Assembly: GCA_965220305.1 (NCBI GenBank) | Contig: OZ244817.1 | Span: 1,798,001-1,862,000 of the forward strand | Direction of reading: 5' to 3' | DNA length: 64,000 nt | Source of the DNA: G965220305 sp965220305 | GTDB lineage: Bacteria; Chloroflexota; Dehalococcoidia; Lucifugimonadales; UBA3495 | In this document: piece after piece, positions 41,639-50,677 of the stretch | Numbering within the stretch: position 1 is the first letter of the stretch | How the letters are laid out: every line of letters starts with the position of its first letter | Translations under genes and position numbers: made by a program | The notes under the pieces: generated by a model | Databases searched by the model: none | Told to the model about the DNA's origin: nothing | What the model saw: only the letters and a program-made list of their open reading frames with translations

Positions 41639-43883
41639 CGGAAGCCAACTCCTGCTCTGGCTCCACCGCCGGCCCCTTCCAGGCGCAGGAGGTGCAGGCC
41701 ACCCGGTCGCGCCCGTCCTCCACCATCAGGCTGTCGCACTCCGGGCAGGGGTTGGGCACGGGGCGCTTGTTGGATATGAACTCGCATTCCGGGTAGCGGG
41801 AGCAGCCGTAGAAGGGGCGGCCCCGGCCCCGGGCGCGCCGCTCCACAATCTCGCCATCGCACTGGGGGCAGGATGCGCCGGTCTTGCGCAGCACCGGCTT
41901 GGTGGTGCGGCATTCGGGAAAGCCGGTGCAGGCGATGAAACGGCCAAAGCGACCGGTCTTGATTACCATAGGACGGGCACAGTTGTCGCAGACCTCGTCG
42001 GTCTCCTCCTCCACCTTGACCCGGGGCATGTTCTCCTGGGCGGTCTCCAGGGCCTTCTCGAAGGGGCCGTAGAACTCCCGCAGCATGGGCACCCACTGCC
42101 GCTCGCCGGTGGCGACGTCGTCCAACTCGTCCTCCATGCGGGCGGTGAAGTCCAGGTCCATGACATCGGTGAAGAACTGGGTCAGCAGGTCGATGACCGT
42201 CGTCCCCAAAGGGGTGGGAAACAGCCGGTTCTGCTCCTTGGTCACGTAGTTGCGGTCCAGCAGGGTGCCGATGGTGGGGGCGTAGGTGCTGGGCCGGCCA
42301 ATGCCCCGTTCTTCCATCGCCTTGATTAACGTCGCCTCGGTGTAGCGGGGCGGCGGCTGGGTGAAGTGCTGCAACGCGTCCAGCTTCAGGCAGTTCAAAC
42401 CGTCGCCGGCGGCCAGTTCGGGCAGGCTCCGGCGGGCGTCGTCATCGTCGCTGCTGTCGTCCTGGCTTTCCAGGTAGAGGGTGCGGAAACCGGGGAACTT
42501 CAGCACCGAGCCGGTGGCCCGGAAGATGTAGACGTTGGCCGACTGCTTGCAGGTGGCCTCGATGTCGGCGGTGGTAGCCTCGGAGCGGGCGTCGGCCATC
42601 TGGCTGGCCAGCATCCGCGACCAGATTAGGCTGTACAGCCGGAACTGCTCGCTGGTCAGGTGGGGCTTCACCGATTCCGGGTCCCGCCGCACGGAGGTGG
42701 GTCGGATGGCCTCGTGGGCCTCCTGGGCCGCCTTGGTCCTGGTGGTGTACATCCGGGGCTTGTCCGGCACGTATTCCTTGCCATACCGCTCCCGGATGAA
42801 CTCACGGGCCTCCTGCACGGCGCTCTGGGCCACCTGGGTGGAGTCGGTGCGCATGTAGGTAATCAGGCCCACCGAGCCTTCCTTGCCCAGGGACAGCCCC
42901 TCGTAGAGCTGCTGGGCCACCATCATGGTGCGTTGGGCGGTGAACCGCAGCTTGCGTCCGGCCTCCTGCTGCATGGTGCTGGTGGTAAAGGGAGCCGTGG
43001 GCCGTTGGCGCACGTTGCGCTTGCGGACCTCGCCGACGACGTAGGCGGCTTCCTGCAGGTCAGCCTCGTAGCGGCGGGCCTCGTCCTCGGTGGCGATGGT
43101 CAGCCGTCTACTCTGCCCCTTGGCGGAACGCAGGGTGGCGGTAAAGGGGGCGGGCTTGTCCGCCGGGTCGGTGTTCTTGTGTAGCTGGGAGTCCAGGGTC
43201 CAGGACTCCTTGGGAACGAAGGCCTGAATCTCCCGCTCCCGGTCGATGACCATGCGCAGGGACACCGATTGCACCCGTCCCGCCGACAGGCCCCGTTGCA
43301 CCCGCCGCCACAGGAGGGGGCTAATCTGGTAGCCCACCAGGCGGTCCAAAATCCGCCGGGCCTGCTGGGCGTTGACCAACTGCATGTCGATTTCCCGGGG
43401 GTGCTGGAAGGCTTCTTCCACCGCCTGCTTGGTGATTTCGTGGAACACCACCCGCTTGGGCGGGTTGTCCTGCTGGTCCCACAGGGCGGCGGTCTGGAGG
43501 TGCCAGGAGATGGCCTCTCCCTCCCGGTCCGGGTCGGTGGCCAGGTAAATTTCGGTGGCCTGGTTGCCCGCCTTCTTCAGCCCGGTGACGATGGTCTGCT
43601 TGTCCCGCATGGTTACATAGGACGGCTCAAAATCGTGCTCCAGGTCCACGCCCATCTTGCCCTTGGGCAGGTCACGGACGTGTCCCTGGGAAGCGGTTAC
43701 CACGTACTTATTGCCCAGGATTTGGCCCACGGTGCGGGCCTTGGCCGGGGACTCGACAATTACCAGGCCCTTGCCTTCGGCGTTGGCGATGCTGCCCTTC
43801 TTTTTGGCGGCAGTCTTGCCCCGCGCCGACTTGGTGGCGGCCTTGGATTTGGTAGTTTTCTTGGGGGGAGCCTTAGTCGCCAT
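41628..43883 (-). CDS. topA: DNA topoisomerase I (type IA)
   Basis: 751 residues. Lys/Ala-rich N-terminal extension (~35), then TOPRIM VIVESPAKARTVGQIL and DPDREGEAISWH, the active-site Tyr in GLITYMRTDSTQVA, and three C-terminal C4 zinc ribbons (CDNC...CTGFPEC; CPQC...CSRYPEC; CPEC...CTSC). Relaxes negative supercoils. Overlaps dprA by 11 bp upstream and xerD by 11 bp downstream, so dprA-topA-xerD form one operon. Confidence 0.97.
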   Translation of the reverse strand: MATKAPPKKTTKSKAATKSARGKTAAKKKGSIANAEGKGLVIVESPAKARTVGQILGNKYVVTASQGHVRDLPKGKMGVDLEHDFEPSYVTMRDKQTIVTGLKKAGNQATEIYLATDPDREGEAISWHLQTAALWDQQDNPPKRVVFHEITKQAVEEAFQHPREIDMQLVNAQQARRILDRLVGYQISPLLWRRVQRGLSAGRVQSVSLRMVIDREREIQAFVPKESWTLDSQLHKNTDPADKPAPFTATLRSAKGQSRRLTIATEDEARRYEADLQEAAYVVGEVRKRNVRQRPTAPFTTSTMQQEAGRKLRFTAQRTMMVAQQLYEGLSLGKEGSVGLITYMRTDSTQVAQSAVQEAREFIRERYGKEYVPDKPRMYTTRTKAAQEAHEAIRPTSVRRDPESVKPHLTSEQFRLYSLIWSRMLASQMADARSEATTADIEATCKQSANVYIFRATGSVLKFPGFRTLYLESQDDSSDDDDARRSLPELAAGDGLNCLKLDALQHFTQPPPRYTEATLIKAMEERGIGRPSTYAPTIGTLLDRNYVTKEQNRLFPTPLGTTVIDLLTQFFTDVMDLDFTARMEDELDDVATGERQWVPMLREFYGPFEKALETAQENMPRVKVEEETDEVCDNCARPMVIKTGRFGRFIACTGFPECRTTKPVLRKTGASCPQCDGEIVERRARGRGRPFYGCSRYPECEFISNKRPVPNPCPECDSLMVEDGRDRVACTSCAWKGPAVEPEQELASVGD

Positions 43884-44994
43884 AGGTTGAAGTCGCCTCC
43901 CGCATCCTGACGTAGTGCATACAACCCACCTGTCTGACCAATCCCTTGAGCTCCAGCATGGTCAGCAGGCCGCTGACCGAGGCAATGGGCAAGCTGGAGC
44001 GCCGGCGGATGTCGTCAATGTGCAGCGGTTCGTCGTCCAGGTGGCTCAAGAGGGCCGATTCGTCATTGTCCTGGGGTACCCGGGCCAGCAGGGGAGCCAT
44101 TTCCAGCTCCAACTGCTGGGTAACTACGCTCAAGTTCAGTTCTTCCAGAATATCATTGTAATCATATACCAGCTTGGCGCCTTCCTGAATCAGCCGGTTG
44201 GTGCCCAGGCTGGCCGGGGAGAAGATGCTGCCCGGCACGCAAAAGACCTCCCGGTCCTGCTCCAGGGCATGTTTGACGGTGAGCAAGGCCCCGCTGGTCT
44301 CCCCGGCCTCAACAACCAGGGTTCCCAGGCTGACACCGCTGATTAAGCGGTTGCGGCGGGGGAACCAACGCCGGTCCGGGCGCACGCCCAGGGGCAACTC
44401 GCTGATGGCTGCGCCCTGCTCCTGAATATCATGGAACAGACCGGTATGCTCTTTAGGGTAGACAATATCCAGCCCGCTGGCAACTGCGGCGATGGTCCTG
44501 CCGCCGCTGTCCAGGGCCGCCCGGTGGGCCACAGCGTCGATTCCCCGGGCCAGGCCGCTGACGATGGTGACGCCCCTTTGGGCCAGGTCAGCGGTCAGCC
44601 GGGCCGTTGCCTCGCGACCGTAGGAGGTGGCGTTGCGGGTGCCCACCACGGCCACGGAACGTTGGTCGGCGGGGAGCAACTGCCCCTTTACGTAAAGGAC
44701 GGGCGGGGGGTCGGCAATCTCCTTCAACCTGGCGGGATAGCCGGAGTCGTGCCAGTTGAGGGCCATAACACCGGCCCGCCGCAGTTGTTCCAGCTCGGCG
44801 TCGGGAGAGGTACGGCCACGAGCGGCGACGATTTCGTTGGCGACCCGGCCTTCCATACCGGCGGCCTTGAGTTCGCCAACTCCGGCATTCCAGGCGTCGG
44901 CCAGGTCGCAGAAGTAACCTTCCAGGCGGCGGAAGCGGGCCGCGCCCAGGTAGGGAACCCGATTCAGCGCCAGCCAGTAGCTCATATGCTCCAT
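43873..44994 (-). CDS. dprA: DNA processing protein DprA
   Basis: 373 residues. Rossmann-type core VAVVGTRNATSYGREATARL, VSGLARGIDAVAHRAAL, AAVASGLDIVYPKEH, FPRRNRLISGVSLGTLVVEAGETSGALLT. A C-terminal winged-helix domain (residues ~310-365) ends the protein. Loads RecA on incoming ssDNA during transformation or protects it. Heads the dprA-topA-xerD run. Confidence 0.96.
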   Translation of the reverse strand: MEHMSYWLALNRVPYLGAARFRRLEGYFCDLADAWNAGVGELKAAGMEGRVANEIVAARGRTSPDAELEQLRRAGVMALNWHDSGYPARLKEIADPPPVLYVKGQLLPADQRSVAVVGTRNATSYGREATARLTADLAQRGVTIVSGLARGIDAVAHRAALDSGGRTIAAVASGLDIVYPKEHTGLFHDIQEQGAAISELPLGVRPDRRWFPRRNRLISGVSLGTLVVEAGETSGALLTVKHALEQDREVFCVPGSIFSPASLGTNRLIQEGAKLVYDYNDILEELNLSVVTQQLELEMAPLLARVPQDNDESALLSHLDDEPLHIDDIRRRSSLPIASVSGLLTMLELKGLVRQVGCMHYVRMREATSTYGD

Positions 44995-45482
44995 GCCCCG
45001 ATTCTAGCATACGCTTGTTGAGGCAAACAACGACGCAATGGCAGGGATTGGAGGCAATACCGACCTGCATATTTACGCCGGTTCCCCGTCTTTCCGGCGC
45101 AAGAGGGCAGGCAAGCCGGCAACCCCCGGGTCAAAAGGCCCGGTTAAGACCCGTTATGTACATTGACAATTATTCAAGGCCGATGTTATATTTCGTAACT
45201 ACATCCGATACGGGTTTGAACGCCCGCTGCACCGGGTCTAGTTTGTAAATTTGGGAAAGAAGCCCACTCTGGGCGTAGCCACTGAGCAGCAGCCTCCAGA
45301 AGGGTTTGTTCCACTGACCAGCTATGACAATCACCGGAAAATCTCCCCTCCGTGGGATCATACCGCCTCGCCTGCACCCCGGTTTGTTCCCCTTTTTTGG
45401 ACCTCTTCCTTTGATTGCACCTGTCGCTGGCGCTTTGATGTAATTCCGACTGTACGCACCATATAGGCTGGGAGGATTGTAG
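44995..45482. other. 488-bp divergent intergenic region with long kor leader
   Basis: Between dprA (minus) and kor (plus). No gene or tRNA is supported. A sigma-70-like promoter is at 45163-45192; the transcript would have a ~285-nt leader containing GGGAAAGAAGCCC and GCCACTG, which I could not fold into a known riboswitch. Confidence 0.5.
45163..45192 (+). promoter_or_regulatory. Strong sigma-70-type promoter upstream of korA
   Basis: TTGACA, an 18-bp spacer and TATATT (or 17 bp and TTATAT). The -35 is a perfect consensus match. Confidence 0.65.
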
Positions 45483-47201
45483 ATGCAAATGCATGACTTT
45501 GTCGTCCGCTTCGCCGGCGAAGGCGGGCAGGGCGTGGTCACCTCGGCGGAAGGGTTGGCCCAAGCGGCCACCCAGGTGGGCTATCACGCGCTAACTTACG
45601 CCACCTTTCCCTCACAAATTCTGGGAGGTCCCACCTGGACTCAGGCCAGAATTTCCACCGGGCCCATTCTGAGCGCCGGCGATGACGTGGATGTGCTGGT
45701 GGCCTTCAACCGGGAAGCCTACGATACCCACCTCCCCGATGTGCGCGACGGCGGCGTGGTAATCTACAACTCCGAAGAATTCCAGTTGGATGCCGCCGAT
45801 ACCCAGGCCTTCGGGCTGCCCGTCGACGAGCTGGCCCGCTCCACCGGCAACAACCGGGCGGCCAACATGGTGGTCATCGGAACCCTGGCCCACCTGGTGA
45901 ACATGCCCCAGCAATACCTGGACGAGTTCGTGGAAAAGCGCTTCAACCGGGGCCGGGCGAACGACGCGGAAGTCATCCGCTCCAACATCCAGGCCATGGG
46001 GCTGGGACGGACGGAAGCGGCCAACAGCGGCTTCTCGCTGGGAGAGTTGGCCGACCCCCAGATGCCCGATTACCGGCAGATTATGCTCAAGGGCAATGAA
46101 GCCCTGTCCCTGGGCGCCCTGGCCGGCGGGCTGGACTTCTACGTCGGTTACCCCATCTCACCAGCCACCACCATCCTGTTATTCATGGAGCGCAACCTGG
46201 TGGGAGAGAACAAGTTCGCCTACCAAGTAAGCTCCGAGATTGAGTCGATAACCACCATACTGGGAGCCGGATTCGCCGGCAAGAAGGCCATGACCGCCAC
46301 CGCCGGCCCCGGATTCTCGCTGATGAGCGAGGGCCTGGGCCTGGGCTGGATGGCCGAGATTCCGGTGGTGGTGGTGGACGTGCAGCGGGGCGGACCGGCC
46401 ACTGGACTGCCCACCAAGACGGAGCAGTCGGACCTGCTCGCCTGCATGTTCCCCGCCCACGGCGACGTTAGGTTGCCCGTCATCGCCGTCGGCACCGTGG
46501 AAGAATGCTACTACGGGGCCATCAAGGCGATAAACTGGGCCGAGCGGTACCAGGGGCCGGTGGTGCTGATGACCGAAATGTCCCTGGCCGAGCGGGTCCA
46601 GAACATCGCCAAGCCCGACGTGAGCCTGGCCAAAGTGGAGAACCGGCTGGTCTACCAGGGCAACAACGGGTACAACCGCTACCAGGGTTTTGAACTGTCT
46701 CCCATGCCCATTCCGGGCAACCCGGGGGCCTACGTGGCCAACGGCAGCGAACACGACGAGATGGGGGATACCACCCACCAACCCAGTCGGCATATACAGA
46801 TGACCGAGCGGCGCTTCAGCAAGCTGAAGCTGCTGGAAGAGGACGAATACGAGGCCAAGCACACCGAGGCTTCGGTGGCGCTGATGACCTGGGGAGGCTC
46901 CAAGGGGCCCTCGGAAGAGGCCTACGCCATTTTGCGGGAGCAGGGTGTCCCCGTCAGTTGGTATTACACCATATTCCTCAACCCAATGCCCCCCAAGCTG
47001 CTGGAAGAGCTGAGACAAAAAGACCTGGTGATTGTGCCGGAGCTAAACTATCAAGGGCAATTCTCCATGATCCTTCGGTCGATGGGAGTGAAGGCTGAGT
47101 CCATTACCCAGTACACCGGCCTGCCCTTCAAGGTACGAGACCTGGTGCAACGCGTCCAAGAGATGACCCAATCCCATCAGAAGGAGATGGTCCGGGCATG
47201 A
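45483..47201 (+). CDS. korA: 2-oxoacid:ferredoxin oxidoreductase, fused gamma-alpha subunit
   Basis: 572 residues. The N-terminal gamma domain (~1-180) shows RFAGEGGQGVVTSAEGLAQA and the alpha domain from ~200 shows YPISPATTI, SEIESITTILGAGFAGKKAMTATAGPGFSLM and a conserved PATGLPTKTEQSDL. The C-terminal transketolase-like domain ends near 555. Such fused subunits belong to 2-oxoglutarate or related 2-ketoacid ferredoxin oxidoreductases, which oxidise 2-ketoacids to acyl-CoA in the reductive or oxidative TCA direction. Overlaps korB by 4 bp. Confidence 0.92.
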   Translation: MQMHDFVVRFAGEGGQGVVTSAEGLAQAATQVGYHALTYATFPSQILGGPTWTQARISTGPILSAGDDVDVLVAFNREAYDTHLPDVRDGGVVIYNSEEFQLDAADTQAFGLPVDELARSTGNNRAANMVVIGTLAHLVNMPQQYLDEFVEKRFNRGRANDAEVIRSNIQAMGLGRTEAANSGFSLGELADPQMPDYRQIMLKGNEALSLGALAGGLDFYVGYPISPATTILLFMERNLVGENKFAYQVSSEIESITTILGAGFAGKKAMTATAGPGFSLMSEGLGLGWMAEIPVVVVDVQRGGPATGLPTKTEQSDLLACMFPAHGDVRLPVIAVGTVEECYYGAIKAINWAERYQGPVVLMTEMSLAERVQNIAKPDVSLAKVENRLVYQGNNGYNRYQGFELSPMPIPGNPGAYVANGSEHDEMGDTTHQPSRHIQMTERRFSKLKLLEEDEYEAKHTEASVALMTWGGSKGPSEEAYAILREQGVPVSWYYTIFLNPMPPKLLEELRQKDLVIVPELNYQGQFSMILRSMGVKAESITQYTGLPFKVRDLVQRVQEMTQSHQKEMVRA

Positions 47202-48064
47202 GCAAGAAAAACGAAGAATACGATTTCAAATGGTGTCCCGGCTGCGGGGACTTCGGGGTACGCCGGGCCTTGGAATTCGCCATGATTAACCGGCTGGAAG
47301 AGACCGGCCTCCCCATGGAGAACAACGTGGTGGTGGCGGGCATCGGGTGCTCCGGCAACTTGATCCACCTGCTGGAAGGCCCCCAGCCCTACGGCTTCCA
47401 CGGCATTCACGGGCGGACGTTGCCCGTGTCCATGGGCATCAAGATGGGCCGACCGGACCTGAATGTGGTCATCGTGGCCGGCGACGGGGACTTCCTCAGC
47501 ATCGGCGGGGAGCACATCGGCCCCCAGGCAGCCCGAAACCTGAACGTCTGCGCCGTGATCATGGACAACGGGGTGTACGGGTTGACCAAGGGACAGAGTT
47601 CCCCCACCACCAAGCTGGGAACGGTCACCAGCTCCACCCCCTACGGCAAAATTGAAGAGGAAGCCGACCCCTTGGAATTGTACCTCACCCTGGGGGCCAG
47701 CTTCATAGCCTCCGGGTTTTCCGGCCAGCCCCGCCAACTCGCCGAGTTGATTAACCAGGGCATGGACCACCAGGGATTTGCCATGGTGCACGTCCAGTCT
47801 CCCTGCACCACCTACAACGACACCTTTATGATGTTGAAGGGCAATCCCCGGCAGGGCATCGAACCCCTCATCTGGGACATACCGGAAGACCACGACGCGT
47901 CCAGCAAAGAAGCGGCCCACAGCCTGCTGCAGAAGCGGGGCCTGCCCATCGGCATCCTCTACAAGGACGAGAACCGGCCCTCCCTGGAGCAGCGTCTGGA
48001 AGAAGTACGGGGCAAGGCCCGGCAGTACACCGTCCAGGAGCTGATGGACTCCTTCGAGTTCTAA
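47198..48064 (+). CDS. korB: 2-oxoacid:ferredoxin oxidoreductase, beta subunit
   Basis: 288 residues. KWCPGCGDFG holds two of the 4Fe-4S cysteines and GIGCSG a third. TPP-binding GDGDFLSIGGEH...NVCAVIMDNGVYGLTKGQ is complete. VQSPCTTYND near 200 carries the fourth Cys. TPP and one cluster pass electrons to ferredoxin. Forms an alpha-beta enzyme with KorA and is followed by a terminator. Confidence 0.95.
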   Translation: MSKKNEEYDFKWCPGCGDFGVRRALEFAMINRLEETGLPMENNVVVAGIGCSGNLIHLLEGPQPYGFHGIHGRTLPVSMGIKMGRPDLNVVIVAGDGDFLSIGGEHIGPQAARNLNVCAVIMDNGVYGLTKGQSSPTTKLGTVTSSTPYGKIEEEADPLELYLTLGASFIASGFSGQPRQLAELINQGMDHQGFAMVHVQSPCTTYNDTFMMLKGNPRQGIEPLIWDIPEDHDASSKEAAHSLLQKRGLPIGILYKDENRPSLEQRLEEVRGKARQYTVQELMDSFEF

Positions 48065-48091
48065 GCCAACACCAGCATCCGCGAAACCAGA

Positions 48092-48121
48092 GGCTCTCCC
48101 TTACATGAGGGGGAGCCTTTT
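48092..48121 (+). terminator. Rho-independent terminator of the kor operon
   Basis: GGCTCTCCC / GGGGGAGCC (one G-T pair), an 8-nt loop, then TTTT; 27 bp past the korB stop. Confidence 0.8.
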
Positions 48122-48381
48122 CCGTGCCGGTCTACGCCAAGACGCCGTTTCGCCTTGGAACTGGCGAGCACTCCAACAAACCGTCATTCCGGCAGAAGCC
48201 GCAATCCGGGGTGTTGGGGCCACGCCACCCGCTCCCGGTGAGCCCGCCGGACCCGACCTACCCCGTCATTCCCGCGAAGGCAGGAATCCACGAACTTCTG
48301 AACCCTGCCGGCTCACCATGAGCGGGTATGGGCAGACCTTCCACGAGGGTGAAGCGCCCTCCGGCACCCCAGCCCTCTCTA
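48122..48381. repeat. Repeat-containing gap between kor and the sigma gene
   Basis: Holds a CCGTCATTCCCGCGAAGGCA palindrome (~48264) and a CGTCATTCCGGCAGAAGCCG variant (~48181). No gene supported. Confidence 0.55.
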
Positions 48382-48890
48382 CTACGGTTCCAGGTAGTCC
48401 TGCAGGTGGCGACGCAGCAGCACCCGGCCCCGGTGCAGCCGGGCCTTCAAAGAGGATACGGATATTTCCAGCACTGCGGCAGCCTCCCGGTTGCTCATCC
48501 CTTGAATATCCCGCAGCAGCACCGCCGTCTTCAGGTTGTCCGGCAGCCGGTCCAAACCCTCCTCCAGCCTTACGCGAAGCTCGCTGTTGAGGGCCAGCTT
48601 CTCCAGGCCATCGGAAGGGCTGACGATGTGCATGTCCTCGTAGCCGGTCTGGGTGAGGGTGTTCCGGTTGCGGTCCCGGCGTAGCTTCATCAGCGCCGCA
48701 TTGACCGCGATGCGGTACAGCCAAGTGCTGACCCTGGACTCGCCACGGAAGCGGTGAAAGTTGCGGTAGGCCGATAGGAAGGCGTCCTCGGCATCGGCAT
48801 GGCTGCCCAATACCCGGTAGGCCAGGTTGTAAACAAACCGGCGTACTGCTGGACCACCTCTTCAAACTGGCGCGCTGCCTGGTCTTCCAT
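48382..48890 (-). pseudogene. ECF-type RNA polymerase sigma factor with a frameshift
   Basis: From ATG 48890 the frame reads MEDQAARQFEEVVQQYAG and then loses register near 48836-48845. One base over it continues FVYNLAYRVLGSHADAEDAFLSAYRNFHRFRGE, an unmistakable sigma region 2, then WLYRIAVNAALMKLRRDRNRN and region 4 LPDNLKTAVLLRDIQGMSNREAAAVLEISVSSLKARLHRGR. Restored length is ~169 residues, normal for ECF factors. A single missing base is the simplest cause. A divergent zinc-finger gene at 49117 is the likely anti-sigma partner. Confidence 0.75.
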
Positions 48891-49116
48891 CGGCCTACTT
48901 GAAGAAACTAGGGTTGTGAGCTTTCGCCAGCATTCTGCATCCACGGGAAGGGTTTGTCCACGAATGGGGGCCTGGATAGATGGCGGGGAAGTTGGCGCAG
49001 GGGCCACGGCTGCGCTCCCCCGCATGGATGCACGGTCAAATACTAACCTCTCCCATACTCTGCCTGGGTCAGGCCCCAGCCCACGGCAGTTGCCCCACGG
49101 CGGCGATACTCCTAAA

Positions 49117-49407
49117 ATGGTGCGGGAGGCGATGGCATTGGTTGGTTTAATCGGCAGACTGTTTGGTCGAGGCAAAGCCGGTTGCCGCGAGACGCGGGAG
49201 CTTTCTTCCGACTACCTGGAAGGAGAGTTGTCCTCCAGGAAACGCTCCGCCATTCGGGCCCACCTATAGCGGTGCGCTCCCTGCCGGGCCTTCGTAGAGA
49301 CCCTTTCCACCACCATCGGGGTGCTTGCCCGACTCCCCCGGATGACTCCGCCGCCCGGTTTCAACCAGTTGGTCGTTGAGAAGGCCAAGCGGGAAGAGTT
49401 GCAGTAG
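49117..49407 (+). pseudogene. Zinc-finger (zf-HC2) anti-sigma-like protein split by an in-frame TAG
   Basis: The frame reads GRGKAGCRETRELSSDYLEGELSSRKRSAIRAHL, a TAG at 49267-49269, then RCAPCRAFVETLSTTIGVLARLPRMTPPPGFNQLVVE to a stop at 49407. The H-x3-C-x2-C of the zf-HC2 motif spans the TAG (HL-stop-RCAPC), where a Gln or Glu is usual. No membrane segment follows. Start could be 49117 or 49132. Amber read-through, point mutation or sequence error are all possible. Divergent orientation to its sigma factor is uncommon. Confidence 0.7.
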
Positions 49408-49569
49408 GGGCAAAAGGCCCCGCGAGCCCTGGATGTTCTTGAGGGGTGGGCCTGGAAGAAGGCGCCTCTTGCACAGTCCCAAGATGCCGGTCCGACAGGC
49501 CCTCCGTGAGCGGGCAGTCCGGGCCCGCCAGGTGCGGGCTTCTGCGGCCCTTTGAGAGACCCCGGAACG

Positions 49570-49596
49570 ACTCCAGGCTAGCTGCTAGCCTGGAGT
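49570..49596 (-). terminator. Hairpin overlapping the ccmE stop codon
   Basis: ACTCCAGGCTAG / CTAGCCTGGAGT, a 12-bp stem with a 3-nt loop; no T-tract. Confidence 0.45.
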
Positions 49597-50072
49597 TCTT
49601 CTTCCAGGGAACGGTACTTGGAGGGACACTTGACCAGAATGTTGTCGGTCTGGAAGACCTGGTCATTTCCGTAGCGGCCTTCCAGGATAATCTCCGAGTG
49701 AGGATTGAAGAACAGGTCGGGCATCACCCCCACGTAGGAGGCCTTCAGTTGCTGGTGAGACGGTCCCGACTGGTCGGCCAAATGGAAGTAGGAAAGGACC
49801 GAGTCGTCCTGGCGTTGGAAAGAGTCCGGCACCAGCTTGCCGGAAACGCGCAACACCTGGCCATCGTGGTACTCCTTCCCCTTCAGGAACTCGCCCACGG
49901 TGAGGAAGTACTGGGTATTCCCGGGAAAGGCGGCGAAAACCATGTAGCCCACGGCCAGGGCCACCACCGCGCCCAGCAGCAGGAACCGGACCAGGTGGCC
50001 CCGGTTGCTACCGGCCCCGTCGTCCAATGGCAATTCTTCGGGCTGGCCCTCTACCTGGGACACAAGCAACAC
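49578..50072 (-). CDS. ccmE: Cytochrome c maturation protein CcmE, Cys-type
   Basis: 164 residues. One N-terminal membrane segment (HLVRFLLLGAVVALAVGYMVFAAF), OB-fold VGEFLKGKEYHDGQVLRVSGKLVP, and the haem-binding region ILVKCPSKY. The covalent haem ligand is normally His in proteobacterial CcmE; here the C-x3-Y form (Cys in CPSKY) known from archaea, deltaproteobacteria and some Gram-positives is present. Binds haem outside the membrane and passes it to CcmF (not in window). Separated from ccmA-D by 393 bp of repeats. Confidence 0.9.
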   Translation of the reverse strand: MLLVSQVEGQPEELPLDDGAGSNRGHLVRFLLLGAVVALAVGYMVFAAFPGNTQYFLTVGEFLKGKEYHDGQVLRVSGKLVPDSFQRQDDSVLSYFHLADQSGPSHQQLKASYVGVMPDLFFNPHSEIILEGRYGNDQVFQTDNILVKCPSKYRSLEEELQASS

Positions 50073-50465
50073 CTTTTACTGATTAAGCTAATAATTCTAC
50101 GATTGCCTATTAGACTTCGGATTCGTCGTTACGAAGCCGTCAATATGATACCACCGCCGCACCAACGGTGCCATAGTTTGAGAGCCCTCCAGAAGTTGGT
50201 GGAGAGGACCATCATCCCCGCTGCTCCTGAGCTTGTCTAAGGGCAGGCTCGCCATGCGCGGCTGAGGCGGCCCATCCCCTCTGGATTCCCGCCTTCGCGG
50301 GAATGACGGGTTGGTCGGGTTCGGCGGGCCGCCATGCGCGGGCTGGGGCGGCCATCCTCCCTGGATTCCCGCCTTCGCGGGAATGACGGGTTGGTCGGGT
50401 TCGGGGCGCTGGGTTTGCCCAAACTCCGCTCAACGGGTGCGGGTGGGGCGGGCCGCTTCAAAACG
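50073..50465. repeat. 393-bp repeat-rich gap
   Basis: Holds a CTGAGCTTGTCTAAGGGCAG copy and the two 80-bp repeats at 50251-50404. No gene supported. Confidence 0.55.
50251..50404. repeat. Two 80-bp tandem repeats containing REP palindromes
   Basis: Copies begin at 50251 and 50331 with GCCATGCGCGG; each holds CTGGATTCCCGCCTTCGCGG and then GGGTTGGTCGGGTTCGG. Confidence 0.8.
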
Positions 50466-50654
50466 TCAGGCGGTATTCTCCGTCTCCTCGGAGGCGTCCT
50501 CCCGGGCCATTTCCCGCTGCAACTCCCGTACCTCCTGCTGCAATTCCTGGCGCCGTCGGGACACGAAGAAGGCGTAGACAAAGAAAACTATCCAGGTTAC
50601 GGCGAAGGCGGCGGCCAGAAAGGAAAGATTGGCCGGGGGCAACTGCTCTGACAA
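50466..50654 (-). CDS. ccmD: CcmD-like haem exporter small subunit
   Basis: 62 residues: one membrane segment (LSFLAAAFAVTWIVFFVYAFFV) followed by a charged coiled tail (RRRQELQQEVRELQREMA). Position right after ccmC identifies it as the CcmD-type protein that stabilises CcmC-CcmE contacts. Confidence 0.8.
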   Translation of the reverse strand: MSEQLPPANLSFLAAAFAVTWIVFFVYAFFVSRRRQELQQEVRELQREMAREDASEETENTA

Positions 50655-50677
50655 CTCCTGAACTCCTCTGGGGATGG

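Noticed and set aside
45240..45310. GGGAA and GCCACTG fragments like pieces of a cobalamin riboswitch in the kor leader
   Set aside because: The order and spacing are wrong and the key GGTG-type box is absent.
49267..49269. Amber codon as evidence for TAG recoding in the organism
   Set aside because: Other genes here use TAG as their only sensible stop (for example 867, 24661 and 54430), so genome-wide recoding is not supported.
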